From positions 3,269 through 67,268 of the forward strand of contig JBBQJV010000014.1 in NCBI GenBank assembly GCA_038326205.1: a stretch of 64,000 bases of DNA, written 5' to 3'. Shown piece by piece: positions 17,424-24,727 of this stretch. The notes under the pieces were generated by a model that saw only the letters and a list, made by a program, of their open reading frames with translations, searched no databases and was not told the origin of the DNA. The DNA comes from UBA7672 sp038326205 (GTDB lineage Bacteria; Pseudomonadota; Alphaproteobacteria; Caulobacterales; Hyphomonadaceae). How positions within the stretch are numbered: the first letter of the stretch is position 1; each line of letters starts with the position of its first letter. Position numbers and translations under genes: made by a program.

Positions 17424-17765
17424 TCAACCCCGGGGCTTCTTCATCGGTGCTTTCTCGAGGTTATCGACGCGGCCGGTCAGCTGATCGAGGCGCTGGTTGG
17501 CGGTGCGGGCGTCGGTCGCCGCAGCCTGTGCGGCCGTGTTGGCGGCGCTGGCGCTGGACGCGGCGGACGCTGCGGCAGAGTTGCCAGCTTCGGCGCGTTG
17601 CGCGGCAGTGGCGACGCGGGCGTCGAGCGCATCGATGCGGCTGTTGGTGGCGGCGAATTTCTCGTCAACATAGCCGGTGCTGGCGCAGGCCGTGAAGCTC
17701 ACGGCACCGAGTGCGATGACAATTGCGACACGCGCGGTCGCGGCGTGCTTCTTGAGGAAAGACAT
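17424..17765 (-). CDS. Alanine-rich coiled-coil lipoprotein (Lpp-like)
   Basis: 113 residues from ATG 17765, chosen for the AAGGA site about eight bases upstream; an in-frame ATG at 17783 (MKRISYM) is an alternative. The signal ends in lipobox FTAC, after which STGYVDEKFAATNSRIDALDARV begins a heptad-like Ala/Ser repeat (about 50-100) ending in LTGRVDNLEKA and a basic MKKPRG tail. Composition and heptads recall Braun lipoprotein, which trimerises; a Lys-rich C-terminus could be joined to peptidoglycan. The neighbouring L,D-transpeptidase would be the right enzyme class for that attachment, a link that is only inferred. Confidence 0.8.
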   Translation of the reverse strand: MSFLKKHAATARVAIVIALGAVSFTACASTGYVDEKFAATNSRIDALDARVATAAQRAEAGNSAAASAASSASAANTAAQAAATDARTANQRLDQLTGRVDNLEKAPMKKPRG

Positions 17766-17977
17766 ATACGAAATCCTTTTCATGGGTTGTCGTAGGAACC
17801 TGTGGATTAGTTTGTGTATGCCACGCGCAGGCGCGTTAACGCCCATGCGGTCCGGGCTAATGCGTAACGCACGTGGCCCCCGGTTGTTCCGGGTGCGGAC
17901 GATATTTTTGTAGCATACGTTTTGCCGAGAACCGGTATTACCGTCCGTTCACGTACGAACTCGTCTGAAGAGTGTGC

Positions 17978-18481
17978 CTAAAGGCGGTGCGTTCTTTTCC
18001 GGCGCTCTTTCGGCAGGATTCGGTCATCAGGACCGGGTGGCCGGTCGCGATTTACCAGCGTCACGAGCGCGCGCCAGATCAGCCAGAGCGGAAGCACGAT
18101 AAGCGCGCCGAGTAGGAGCGGCATGGCGGCGAGTTGCGCCGACCATGTTGCGATCTTGACGATACCGTCGAGGATCTGTCCGGCGCCGACGCCAAGCGTG
18201 AAGCCGGGCGCGAAGGGATTGAAGCCGCCGGCCTGGAAGATGGCGCCTACGATCACGCAGACAAGGACGAGTCGCGTCCAGCCCTTCCAGCCGACATTGA
18301 ACATGCGGCCAGAGAAAGTAACGGGCCGGCGATGCAGGCGCGGATGGTCGTCGGTTGAATCCCAGAACTGTTCGTTACCCGGAGCCTGTTCGAAGTGAAT
18401 CTCGCGCGCGGGCGCTGGCCGCGAAGGATCTGGCGCGACTTTGGCGGGAACAGATGTATCGTCCGACCGGGATTGTGACAT
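17978..18481 (-). CDS. Membrane protein of unknown function with two membrane segments
   Basis: 167 residues. The first 60 are polar and Pro-rich (cytoplasmic tail), then come two hydrophobic stretches, about 68-95 (RLVLVCVIVGAIFQAGG) and 118-143 (LAAMPLLLGALIVLPLWLIW), followed by a basic C-terminus (PKERRKRTHRL). No catalytic motif. It lies 12 bases downstream of the mscS-like gene on the same strand, so it is probably co-transcribed with it. It may belong to a small alphaproteobacterial DUF (possibly DUF6460), but I cannot confirm that. Confidence 0.72.
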   Translation of the reverse strand: MSQSRSDDTSVPAKVAPDPSRPAPAREIHFEQAPGNEQFWDSTDDHPRLHRRPVTFSGRMFNVGWKGWTRLVLVCVIVGAIFQAGGFNPFAPGFTLGVGAGQILDGIVKIATWSAQLAAMPLLLGALIVLPLWLIWRALVTLVNRDRPPGPDDRILPKERRKRTHRL

Positions 18482-18493
18482 CTGCGAAAGTTA

Positions 18494-19666
18494 TCAGTCT
18501 ATCGGCTCAAGTCCACGGGGCTGACTGTTTTCTTCGCCCTCGTTGTCGAGGACGAGGATCTGCTTCAGCGGGTGGCCCTTCTTCGGCAACTCGACCTGAT
18601 GCGGATACGGGATCGTGATGCCGTTTTTATCGAAGGCCAGTTTGACCGACCGTATGGTGTCGCAGCGTGCGTCCCACCAGTCGGCGCTCTTAACCCATGC
18701 GCGGGCGCGAAGATCAACTGAAGAAGTCGCCAGTTCCACAACTTTGACCCAGATGGGCGGCTCATCGCGGATGCGGCTGTCAGCTTTCAGCACGTCGCTG
18801 ATCACGCCGATGGCCTTGTCGATGTCGTCGTCATAGTCGATCGAGAAGAGGAGATCGAGGCGACGGAGGCTGCGCGTCGAGTTGTTGATGATGAGGTCGC
18901 CCCAAGCCTTGTCATTTGTGACGACGACCTCGCGATTGTCGACGGTGGTGAGCACGGTGGTGAAAGGCGTGATGTCAGTGATCGTGCCGATCTGGCCGCT
19001 GACCTGCACGACATCGCCGATGCGGTAGGGACGGAAGACCGCGATCACCACACCGGCGGCGACGGCCTTGAGCGTGTCCTGCAGCGACAGGGCGATGGCA
19101 AGACCTGCGGCGCCGATGATTGCAAGCAGCGAGGCAGTGTCGAAGCCGAACTGCTGAAGCGCCGCGACGGCGCCGATGGCAAACGCGCCGAAGCGAACCA
19201 GAGAGCCGAGGAACGCGAACAGAGTCTCGCCGCCATTGTGGGCCTTGCCCAACTGATTGCCGAAGCCACGCACGCGCGAGCCCAGCCAAGAGCCAAGGAA
19301 CCATACCGCGACAAGAATGACGAAGCCCTTGATGGCCGCAATGCCGAGTTCCTGGGCCTCTGCGAGCGGAAAACCAAAAATCAGATTGGCGACGATGACG
19401 GCTGACGCAATGAATACAGCGGCGCGGACCAGGGCCGCGATGATCTCGATCATGATGTGATCGGCTGACCGGGGCTGTTTGTCCTCCGCCTTGCGGCCAC
19501 GGAGGCCCGATAGCTTGTTCGCGGAGAACCGGAGTATTCCCGAGATGACGCGTCCCAGCAGGTAGCCGAGCGCCAGCACCACGGCGGACCACATCCATTT
19601 CTGTGTCGGCCCGTAGATGTCTACGGCCCAAGTCTGAAATTGCGTGAACTGTTCCTGAAATTCCAT
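18494..19666 (-). CDS. Small-conductance mechanosensitive channel (MscS family)
   Basis: 390 residues. Several transmembrane helices precede the pore helix TM3, seen as LLAIIGAAGLAIALSLQDTLKAVAAGVVIAVF (about 185-216) with the typical Gly/Ala packing. The beta domain follows directly (RPYRIGDVVQVSGQIGTITDITPFTTVLTTVDNREVVVTN), then the alpha/beta C-terminal vestibule (RRLDLLFSIDYDDDIDKAI). The channel opens on membrane tension to release solutes during osmotic downshock. The N-terminal region is longer than E. coli MscS. It forms an operon with the two-helix membrane protein downstream. Confidence 0.93.
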   Translation of the reverse strand: MEFQEQFTQFQTWAVDIYGPTQKWMWSAVVLALGYLLGRVISGILRFSANKLSGLRGRKAEDKQPRSADHIMIEIIAALVRAAVFIASAVIVANLIFGFPLAEAQELGIAAIKGFVILVAVWFLGSWLGSRVRGFGNQLGKAHNGGETLFAFLGSLVRFGAFAIGAVAALQQFGFDTASLLAIIGAAGLAIALSLQDTLKAVAAGVVIAVFRPYRIGDVVQVSGQIGTITDITPFTTVLTTVDNREVVVTNDKAWGDLIINNSTRSLRRLDLLFSIDYDDDIDKAIGVISDVLKADSRIRDEPPIWVKVVELATSSVDLRARAWVKSADWWDARCDTIRSVKLAFDKNGITIPYPHQVELPKKGHPLKQILVLDNEGEENSQPRGLEPID

Positions 19667-19763
19667 ACGTGAATCGGCCTGTTTTGTTGTCGCCGTGCTG
19701 GCCTAACGCCAAATTGCAGGCAGCCCAACCCATCTGGGCGCACTTCGCGATGAACTGAACGCG

Positions 19764-20237
19764 CTAGGTGGTTTTCTGGTAGCAGCCCCATTGGCGCTGC
19801 ATCTTCAGGCTCCAGGCGAGTGCGGTCGCGAAAACCTGTGCCTTTGCGTCGAAGATGCCCCGATCGCGGTAGGTATTCCACGGATCGTTCCAGGTGAGCG
19901 GGCTGTACTGGAACAGGCCCTTGTAAGGACCAGCCGGATTGATGACGGTGGAGCGGCCGCCGGATTCGCACATCATGACCGCGAACATGCGATCCGCACT
20001 TTCGGCGTAGGGGTGTTGGGCGCGCGCAAGCACGATCCATGTGCGGTAGAGGCTGAGCGTCGCCGCGTCGGGCGCGGCGTTGGGATTGGGCGCCGGAAGA
20101 GGCGTTGCAGGGGGCGTTGGTGTGGCGGCGGGCGCCACTGGTTTCGTGGCGCAGGCGGACAGTGCCAGAGCGAGGCCAGCGCCAAGCGCGATCAGCAGAC
20201 GCGTCTGGCGCTTTCCTTGAACCACTACGTGCCTCAC
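19764..20237 (-). CDS. Lysozyme-like (transglycosylase-type) lipoprotein
   Basis: 157 residues from GTG 20237. The lipoprotein signal has lipobox LSAC, then a Pro/Ala-rich linker (about 30-60). The catalytic-type core reads RMFAVMMCESGGRSTVINP followed by GPYKGLFQYSPLTWND, the Glu-Ser-Gly and GLFQ elements found in SLT/resuscitation-factor lysozyme folds; the Glu of CESGG would be the acid. It probably clips glycan strands from the inner leaflet of the outer membrane. An alternative start is GTG 20225. The domain is short, so activity is likely but not certain. Confidence 0.8.
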   Translation of the reverse strand: MRHVVVQGKRQTRLLIALGAGLALALSACATKPVAPAATPTPPATPLPAPNPNAAPDAATLSLYRTWIVLARAQHPYAESADRMFAVMMCESGGRSTVINPAGPYKGLFQYSPLTWNDPWNTYRDRGIFDAKAQVFATALAWSLKMQRQWGCYQKTT

Positions 20238-20338
20238 CGCTTCTGTTGGCCTGAGTGCACGCTATCATGAGCGGTGCAGGGCTCAAAGCCGTGACGCGCG
20301 CGAGCGTTCTGCTAGGGTGGGGGAAGCGGGAGACTCAG

Positions 20339-20545
20339 ATGAAGTATCTGAAAGCGGCGGGTGTGATCATTGGTGCGCTTTGCGTGCTGATGGGGGTCGT
20401 CTGGATATTCCGGGGGATCAACGTGCTGCCGGGCAGCTTCAAGACGGGCGATATCAACTGGTCGTATCGCGGCGGCGCGCTGGCGGTTGCCGGGTTGGTG
20501 CTGTTGCCGGTATCGATGCTCAAGTCTAAGACGAAGGGTTCGTGA
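20339..20545 (+). CDS. Small two-helix membrane protein
   Basis: 68 residues from ATG 20339 with GGGAG about eight bases upstream. Two hydrophobic helices (AAGVIIGALCVLMGVVWIF and GGALAVAGLVLLPVSML) flank a loop containing LPGSFKTGDINWSYRG; a short basic tail ends the protein. No motif gives a function. Its stop overlaps the GTG of the next gene by four bases, so it is translationally coupled to the acyltransferase and may be an accessory subunit or simply a neighbour in the operon. Confidence 0.75.
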   Translation: MKYLKAAGVIIGALCVLMGVVWIFRGINVLPGSFKTGDINWSYRGGALAVAGLVLLPVSMLKSKTKGS

Positions 20546-21177
20546 GCGAACTTTCGGAGCGACATCTGCCTATTGATGGGTCGAGAGCGCGGCCTGCGGC
20601 TTTCCGGGGCGTGGGATCGGAGATCGTGCGCTACCTGAGCGCCGGCTATCTGAAGCTCACCGGATGGGAGGTGCACGGCGACTGGCCCTCGCTCGACAAG
20701 GCTGTGCTGGTGGCGGCTCCACATACGTCCAATTGGGACGGGCTCAACATGCTCGCGACAGCGGGCTTTTATCGCGTGAAGCTGCGGTGGATGGGCAAGG
20801 CGAGTCTGACGCGTGGTCCGTTCGGGTGGCTGATGAAGGCGCTGGGGTGTGTGCCGATCGATCGTTCGCAGAGCAATGATGTTGTCCGCGTGATGAGCGA
20901 GGCGTTCGGCGCGCGGGACAGGATGGTGCTCGCCATTCCGCCTGAGGGCACGCGTAGCGCAGTACACGAATGGAAGAGTGGATTCTATCACATCGCGGTT
21001 GCGGCCGACGTGCCGATTGTCCTGAGCGTGCTCGACTATGGCGCGCGCACGGTAAGTCTTGCGGCGGTGGTGTATCCGAGCGGAGACTATGAGGCGGATC
21101 TGGCGCTGATACGCAGTCACTATGTTGATGCGGTGGGGAAGAATCGCGCGAAGTTTGCAGCTTCAGTCGCCGAGTAG
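20542..21177 (+). CDS. 1-acyl-glycerol-3-phosphate acyltransferase-like protein
   Basis: 211 residues from GTG 20542. Acyltransferase block I is PHTSNWDG (HxxxxD), with block III as PPEGTRSAVHEWKSGFYHIA and block IV as ADVPIVLSVLDY. The PPEGTRS variant and short length match the subgroup annotated as lysophospholipid or glycerol acyltransferases in alphaproteobacteria. It would transfer an acyl chain to a lysophospholipid at the inner membrane. The 3' end overlaps the convergent ATP-dependent ligase gene by 15 bases. Confidence 0.88.
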   Translation: MSELSERHLPIDGSRARPAAFRGVGSEIVRYLSAGYLKLTGWEVHGDWPSLDKAVLVAAPHTSNWDGLNMLATAGFYRVKLRWMGKASLTRGPFGWLMKALGCVPIDRSQSNDVVRVMSEAFGARDRMVLAIPPEGTRSAVHEWKSGFYHIAVAADVPIVLSVLDYGARTVSLAAVVYPSGDYEADLALIRSHYVDAVGKNRAKFAASVAE

Positions 21178-22785
21178 CGCTTCCAGGGTTTCGATGCGGT
21201 CGGCTTCGCGTGAGGGTTTGTCCCAGCGGATGCGGTGGATGCGGGGGAAGCGCATGGCGATACCGGAGCGATGGCGGGCGGAGCGCTGCAGTCCCTCGAA
21301 GGCGATCTCGAGGACGAGGCCTTCATCCATGTTGGCGGTGACGGAGCGGACCGGGCCGAAGCGCTCGCGGGTATTGTCGCGGACATATTTGTCGAGCAGG
21401 TCGAGTTCTTCGTCGGTGAATCCGAAATAGGCTTTGCCGACGGGCGAGAGTTCTTCCCCTTCCGGTGTGGTTCGCCAGACGCCGAAGCCGAAATCGGAAT
21501 AGAGGCCGGAGCGCCGGCCGTGGCCGCGCTGGGCGTACATCAGTACGGCGTCAACGGTGTGGGGATCGCGCTTCCACTTGTACCACTGGCCGGCGGGGCG
21601 GCCGGCGACATAGGGTGCATCCCAGCGCTTCAGCATCAGGCCTTCGATCTCGCGCGTGGGCGGGTTGGTGCGGAGGTCCTGCAGGGCGGTGGCGTCGGAG
21701 AAGGCGAGTATGGGCGAGAGATCGATGCGCGGATTGTCGAGCGTGACGACGAAGCGTTCGAGGCGTTTGCGGCGTTGGGCGAAGGGGAGGGGGCGGAGGT
21801 CTTCGCCGTTCTCGGTGAGGAGATCGTAGGCGCGCAACATTGCTGGGCGCTGCGCGATCTGTTTGGGCGAGACAGTCTTGCGGTTGAGGCGTTGCTGCAG
21901 CTCGTTGAAGGAGGCTACTCCGCCTGGCGGTGAGCGGATCAGGAGCTCGCCGTCGAGCGTGGCGTTGAAGTCTGCGCCCGAGAGAAGGTCTGGGAAGGCG
22001 GCGGAGATGTCGTCGCCATTGCGGGTGTAGAGGCGGCGGACACCCTGGTCGCCGGCCAGCTGAACGCGGACGCCGTCCCACTTCCATTCGGCGGCGAAGT
22101 CGGCGGGAGAGATGCGCGCGGGATCGAGGTCCTGCGCTTCCATACGCTCGGTCTTGTCGACCAGCGGGTGGGCGAGCATGGCCGGACGAAATGGGGCGAG
22201 GGCGGACTGGATGGGTTTCGGCGCGCGGCCTTCGAGCCATGCGAAAAGGTCGGCATAGGGCGGGGTGAGGCCGTGCCAGAGTTCTTCCATTTCGGCGATG
22301 TCGACTTTTCCGAAGTCAGCAAGAGCTTGCCGGGCGAGGCGCGCGGAGACGCCGATGCGCAGACCGCCGGTCATCAGTTTCAGAAGCGACCACCGGCCAG
22401 AGGCATCGAGGGCGCCAAGCCAGCCTTCGACGAGGATGATGCCTTGCGCCTTGGTGGACTGCATGAGGGGTTCGACGATCTCATCGAGCGCGGGCGCGCG
22501 GTTGGCGCCGGGGCGCTGGGGCCAGATCAGCGAAATCGTCTCGGCGAGGTCGCCGACGTAATCGTAGGACAGGTTGAACAGGACGGGATCGACGCGGGTG
22601 GCGACAAGCGCGCGGATGGCGGCGGGTTTGACAGAGGGGATGTTAAGATCGCCCGTGATTGCCGCGATGGCCCAACCGCGCGACGGATCGGGCGTGTGGC
22701 GCAGATAGTCGATGATCAGCTGGAGCTTCGCATTGCGCGACGGCGTGAGCACCAGCCGTTCGAGGAGCGCGGCGAAGGCTTGCAT
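21163..22785 (-). CDS. ATP-dependent DNA ligase of the ligase-associated repair set
   Basis: 540 residues from ATG 22785, where family members begin (MQAFAALLERLVLTPSRNAK). An N-terminal DNA-binding helical domain (1-205) precedes the nucleotidyltransferase core: motif I WKWDGVRVQL with the adenylated Lys near 235, then LYTRNGDDIS, LDGELL, the motif IV-like EIEGLMLKRWDAPY, and motif V WYKWKRDPHTVDAVLMY. The C-terminal OB domain follows. In many bacteria this ligase travels with an MBL exonuclease, a DEXH helicase and PdeM; all four are in this window (27707-28735, 30874-33366 and 34190-34915). It seals nicks during repair of DNA damage. Confidence 0.93.
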   Translation of the reverse strand: MQAFAALLERLVLTPSRNAKLQLIIDYLRHTPDPSRGWAIAAITGDLNIPSVKPAAIRALVATRVDPVLFNLSYDYVGDLAETISLIWPQRPGANRAPALDEIVEPLMQSTKAQGIILVEGWLGALDASGRWSLLKLMTGGLRIGVSARLARQALADFGKVDIAEMEELWHGLTPPYADLFAWLEGRAPKPIQSALAPFRPAMLAHPLVDKTERMEAQDLDPARISPADFAAEWKWDGVRVQLAGDQGVRRLYTRNGDDISAAFPDLLSGADFNATLDGELLIRSPPGGVASFNELQQRLNRKTVSPKQIAQRPAMLRAYDLLTENGEDLRPLPFAQRRKRLERFVVTLDNPRIDLSPILAFSDATALQDLRTNPPTREIEGLMLKRWDAPYVAGRPAGQWYKWKRDPHTVDAVLMYAQRGHGRRSGLYSDFGFGVWRTTPEGEELSPVGKAYFGFTDEELDLLDKYVRDNTRERFGPVRSVTANMDEGLVLEIAFEGLQRSARHRSGIAMRFPRIHRIRWDKPSREADRIETLEALLGD

Positions 22786-22840
22786 GGGGGAGATATAGCG
22801 TGCGTCGGAGGTCCTGCGAACTGCTGCCGAACGTGGAAAC

Positions 22841-23368
22841 CTATCCCGTTGGCTGGGTTTGCAGTTGGAGGTCATAACAATGCGCACCGGCCACGTGGTC
22901 ATCCCAAAGAGTGGGGAATAGGGCGAGAACGTCGCCGCGACTGCGGGGGTGTCGATCCCAACCGGGGGCGGGGTTGGGCAATCTGAAGCTGGCACAAACG
23001 CGAACGTTGTGGCTGCCGAGCCTCTGGTATGTCACATCGCCGGTTTCCGCAGGTTGAGCCGCGGTACGACCGCTTTGACGCCCTCCTGTCTCATCGAATT
23101 GGTTGCAGACAATGGGAGGTCGCCGGGACCATTTTACCAAGTCTACCGTTACTTGCTCGATCGCTTCTCGCACGTCGCCATTCGCGTAATAGGCGCATTG
23201 AACCGCGCGAACGAGGTCCGCGATGCGATCCTCGGTCATCTCGTCGAGGCGCTGGTTGCGAGCGTCTCCGGGACTGCCGACAATGACGAAGCCGGCGATG
23301 ATGGCTTCGCCTACAATTGCAGCCGCAGGAATGGCAATGGCGGGACCGAGTTTGCGATGCTCCGTCAC
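22841..23368 (-). CDS. Hypothetical anchored protein, paralogue of its upstream neighbour
   Basis: 175 residues from GTG 23368. A single N-terminal hydrophobic helix (AIAIPAAAIVGEAIIAGFVIVG) is followed by SPGDARNQRLDEMTEDRIADLVRAVQCAYY, which closely parallels GGPGHARDRRLDDITSQKIGQILGVVQCAF in the preceding gene. The rest is an extracytoplasmic domain with four Cys residues that could form disulfides (VQCAYY, IVCNQF, VCASF, HCYDL). Family unknown. It is third in an operon behind the DUF5671 membrane protein. Confidence 0.7.
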   Translation of the reverse strand: MTEHRKLGPAIAIPAAAIVGEAIIAGFVIVGSPGDARNQRLDEMTEDRIADLVRAVQCAYYANGDVREAIEQVTVDLVKWSRRPPIVCNQFDETGGRQSGRTAAQPAETGDVTYQRLGSHNVRVCASFRLPNPAPGWDRHPRSRGDVLALFPTLWDDHVAGAHCYDLQLQTQPTG

Positions 23369-23374
23369 GGTGAT

Positions 23375-23956
23375 CTAGTCGGGCGCGTCTGTGGGACGGA
23401 CCTCATAAGGCGGCTCGGGGCTGACAGTCGATGCGATGCTCGACTTCACGAGGTCTAGGAATTGGCAATGCCCCCCTGCCGGGTGGCCTTCGCCGAAGAT
23501 GGCCCAGCCGCCGTAAGACGAATACGCCTGCCTCTCAACGGTCTGGTCTTGCGCGATGCGGAAGTTTGCGCAGATCTTGATCTGGGTCGGGCCGGTTTCC
23601 AGATAGGTGACGTCGCCGGGGGCAGCGGGCACGTCACCTGCACCGACCTTCAACTCCATTCCGCCGCTGCTGCCACACAGGGTCGGGGGCGTGCCGTGCG
23701 CCGGGGCGCTACGTGTCATGGCGGCAGTCGGGTAGTCGATGGGCGCGATACCGGAGGCGTCGAATGCGCATTGGACGACCCCGAGTATCTGTCCGATCTT
23801 CTGGCTTGTGATGTCATCCAATCTTCGGTCGCGCGCATGGCCGGGGCCGCCGACGATGGTAAAGCCGACGACGATCGCGATGCCAGCGACGGCCGCTGCG
23901 GCGATGGCGAGGATGGAGCCGAGATCGAGCCTTCTATTCACTGGGGGCCTGGTCAT
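23375..23956 (-). CDS. Hypothetical anchored protein, tandem paralogue
   Basis: 193 residues. An N-terminal membrane helix (ILAIAAAAVAGIAIVVGFTIVG) is followed by a soluble domain with Cys residues in VQCAFD, TLCGSS, KICANF and HCQFLD, in the same order as in the neighbour at 22841-23368. The shared strand element GDVTYLETGPTQIKICANFR / GDVTYQRLGSHNVRVCASFR shows common descent by duplication. The ATG at 23956 lies inside the end of the DUF5671 gene (23-base overlap). Probably periplasm-facing; function unknown. Confidence 0.72.
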   Translation of the reverse strand: MTRPPVNRRLDLGSILAIAAAAVAGIAIVVGFTIVGGPGHARDRRLDDITSQKIGQILGVVQCAFDASGIAPIDYPTAAMTRSAPAHGTPPTLCGSSGGMELKVGAGDVPAAPGDVTYLETGPTQIKICANFRIAQDQTVERQAYSSYGGWAIFGEGHPAGGHCQFLDLVKSSIASTVSPEPPYEVRPTDAPD

Positions 23957-24590
23957 TGGCGTCTCCCTGTTCGGCGTCGCGGATAAAGTAGAAGAAGACG
24001 CCGCCAGCGAGAATGGCGATGACGAGCAGTTTCAGGATCAGGCGGCTGGAGAGTTCGCCGGCGAGGAAGCCGTAGACGAGGCCGATGGCGTCGCCGATCA
24101 GGGTGAACGCAGCGATGATAAGGGTGGCGTAGGTGAGCCATTTGCGGACCGCGCTGCGCTGCATGGCGGGGTTGGAGCGGCGCTGCTTGCGGATGTGAAG
24201 GGCGAGCCAGGCGAAGAGTGGGCCTCCGACGATGAGGCTGGCGATCGCCTGCCGGATCTGGGAGTCGTGGCCCATACCCCAAGTGTAACCTTCCTCCAGT
24301 TCATCCGCGATTGCGGTGTCGATAAGCGCAAAGAGAAGTGAGCCGAGATTCCAGGCGACCACGCCGAGTAGAATGAAGAGCACGAGATAGAGGAACGCTT
24401 CGCGCGCGGATACGTAGGCGCGGGGTTTGGGAACCGCCATGCCGAGATTGGTTTTCGCATAGGCATCCAGCGCTGCGTCCACTTCTTTCTGCGTCCAGCC
24501 GGCGCTGACCAGCGCAGCGGAAATGTTCTCGCGCTTTTCGCCCTTGTTGAGCGCTTCGCGGATGAAGAGGTCGAGGGTCTGGTTTGCCAT
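23934..24590 (-). CDS. DUF5671-type multispanning membrane protein
   Basis: 218 residues. A soluble N-terminus with a repeat-like helix pair (IREALNKGEKRENISAALVS and WTQKEVDAALDAY, suggestive of a UBA-like or SHOCT-like module) precedes about four membrane helices: 63-90 (AFLYLVLFILLGVVAWNLGSL), 112-132, 150-172 and 180-200. The AREAFLYLVLFILLGVVAWNLGSLLF element is typical of the DUF5671 family. It heads a three-gene operon with the tandem paralogues, which its stop codon overlaps. The family has no known activity. Confidence 0.78.
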   Translation of the reverse strand: MANQTLDLFIREALNKGEKRENISAALVSAGWTQKEVDAALDAYAKTNLGMAVPKPRAYVSAREAFLYLVLFILLGVVAWNLGSLLFALIDTAIADELEEGYTWGMGHDSQIRQAIASLIVGGPLFAWLALHIRKQRRSNPAMQRSAVRKWLTYATLIIAAFTLIGDAIGLVYGFLAGELSSRLILKLLVIAILAGGVFFYFIRDAEQGDANDQAPSE

Positions 24591-24671
24591 TCCAGCAAGC
24601 TAGGCCGGATCGCGTTGGTGGGAAATCCGGAATAATCGTTCCCGGAGAAAAGTCGTTCATTTGGGTGCAAC

Positions 24672-24705
24672 AAAACCGCGGGCGACACCATATGATGCCG
24701 CCCGC
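24672..24705 (-). terminator. Intrinsic terminator after the carboxylesterase gene
   Basis: Perfect 7-bp GC stem (GCGGGCG 24678-24684 with CGCCCGC 24699-24705) around a 14-base loop, 23 bases past the esterase stop. On the minus strand it is followed by GGTTTTGTTG, a modest U-tract, which makes this the best intrinsic terminator seen in the window. Confidence 0.65.
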
Positions 24706-24727
24706 CGCCGCAGTCAGTTCGCGCCCG

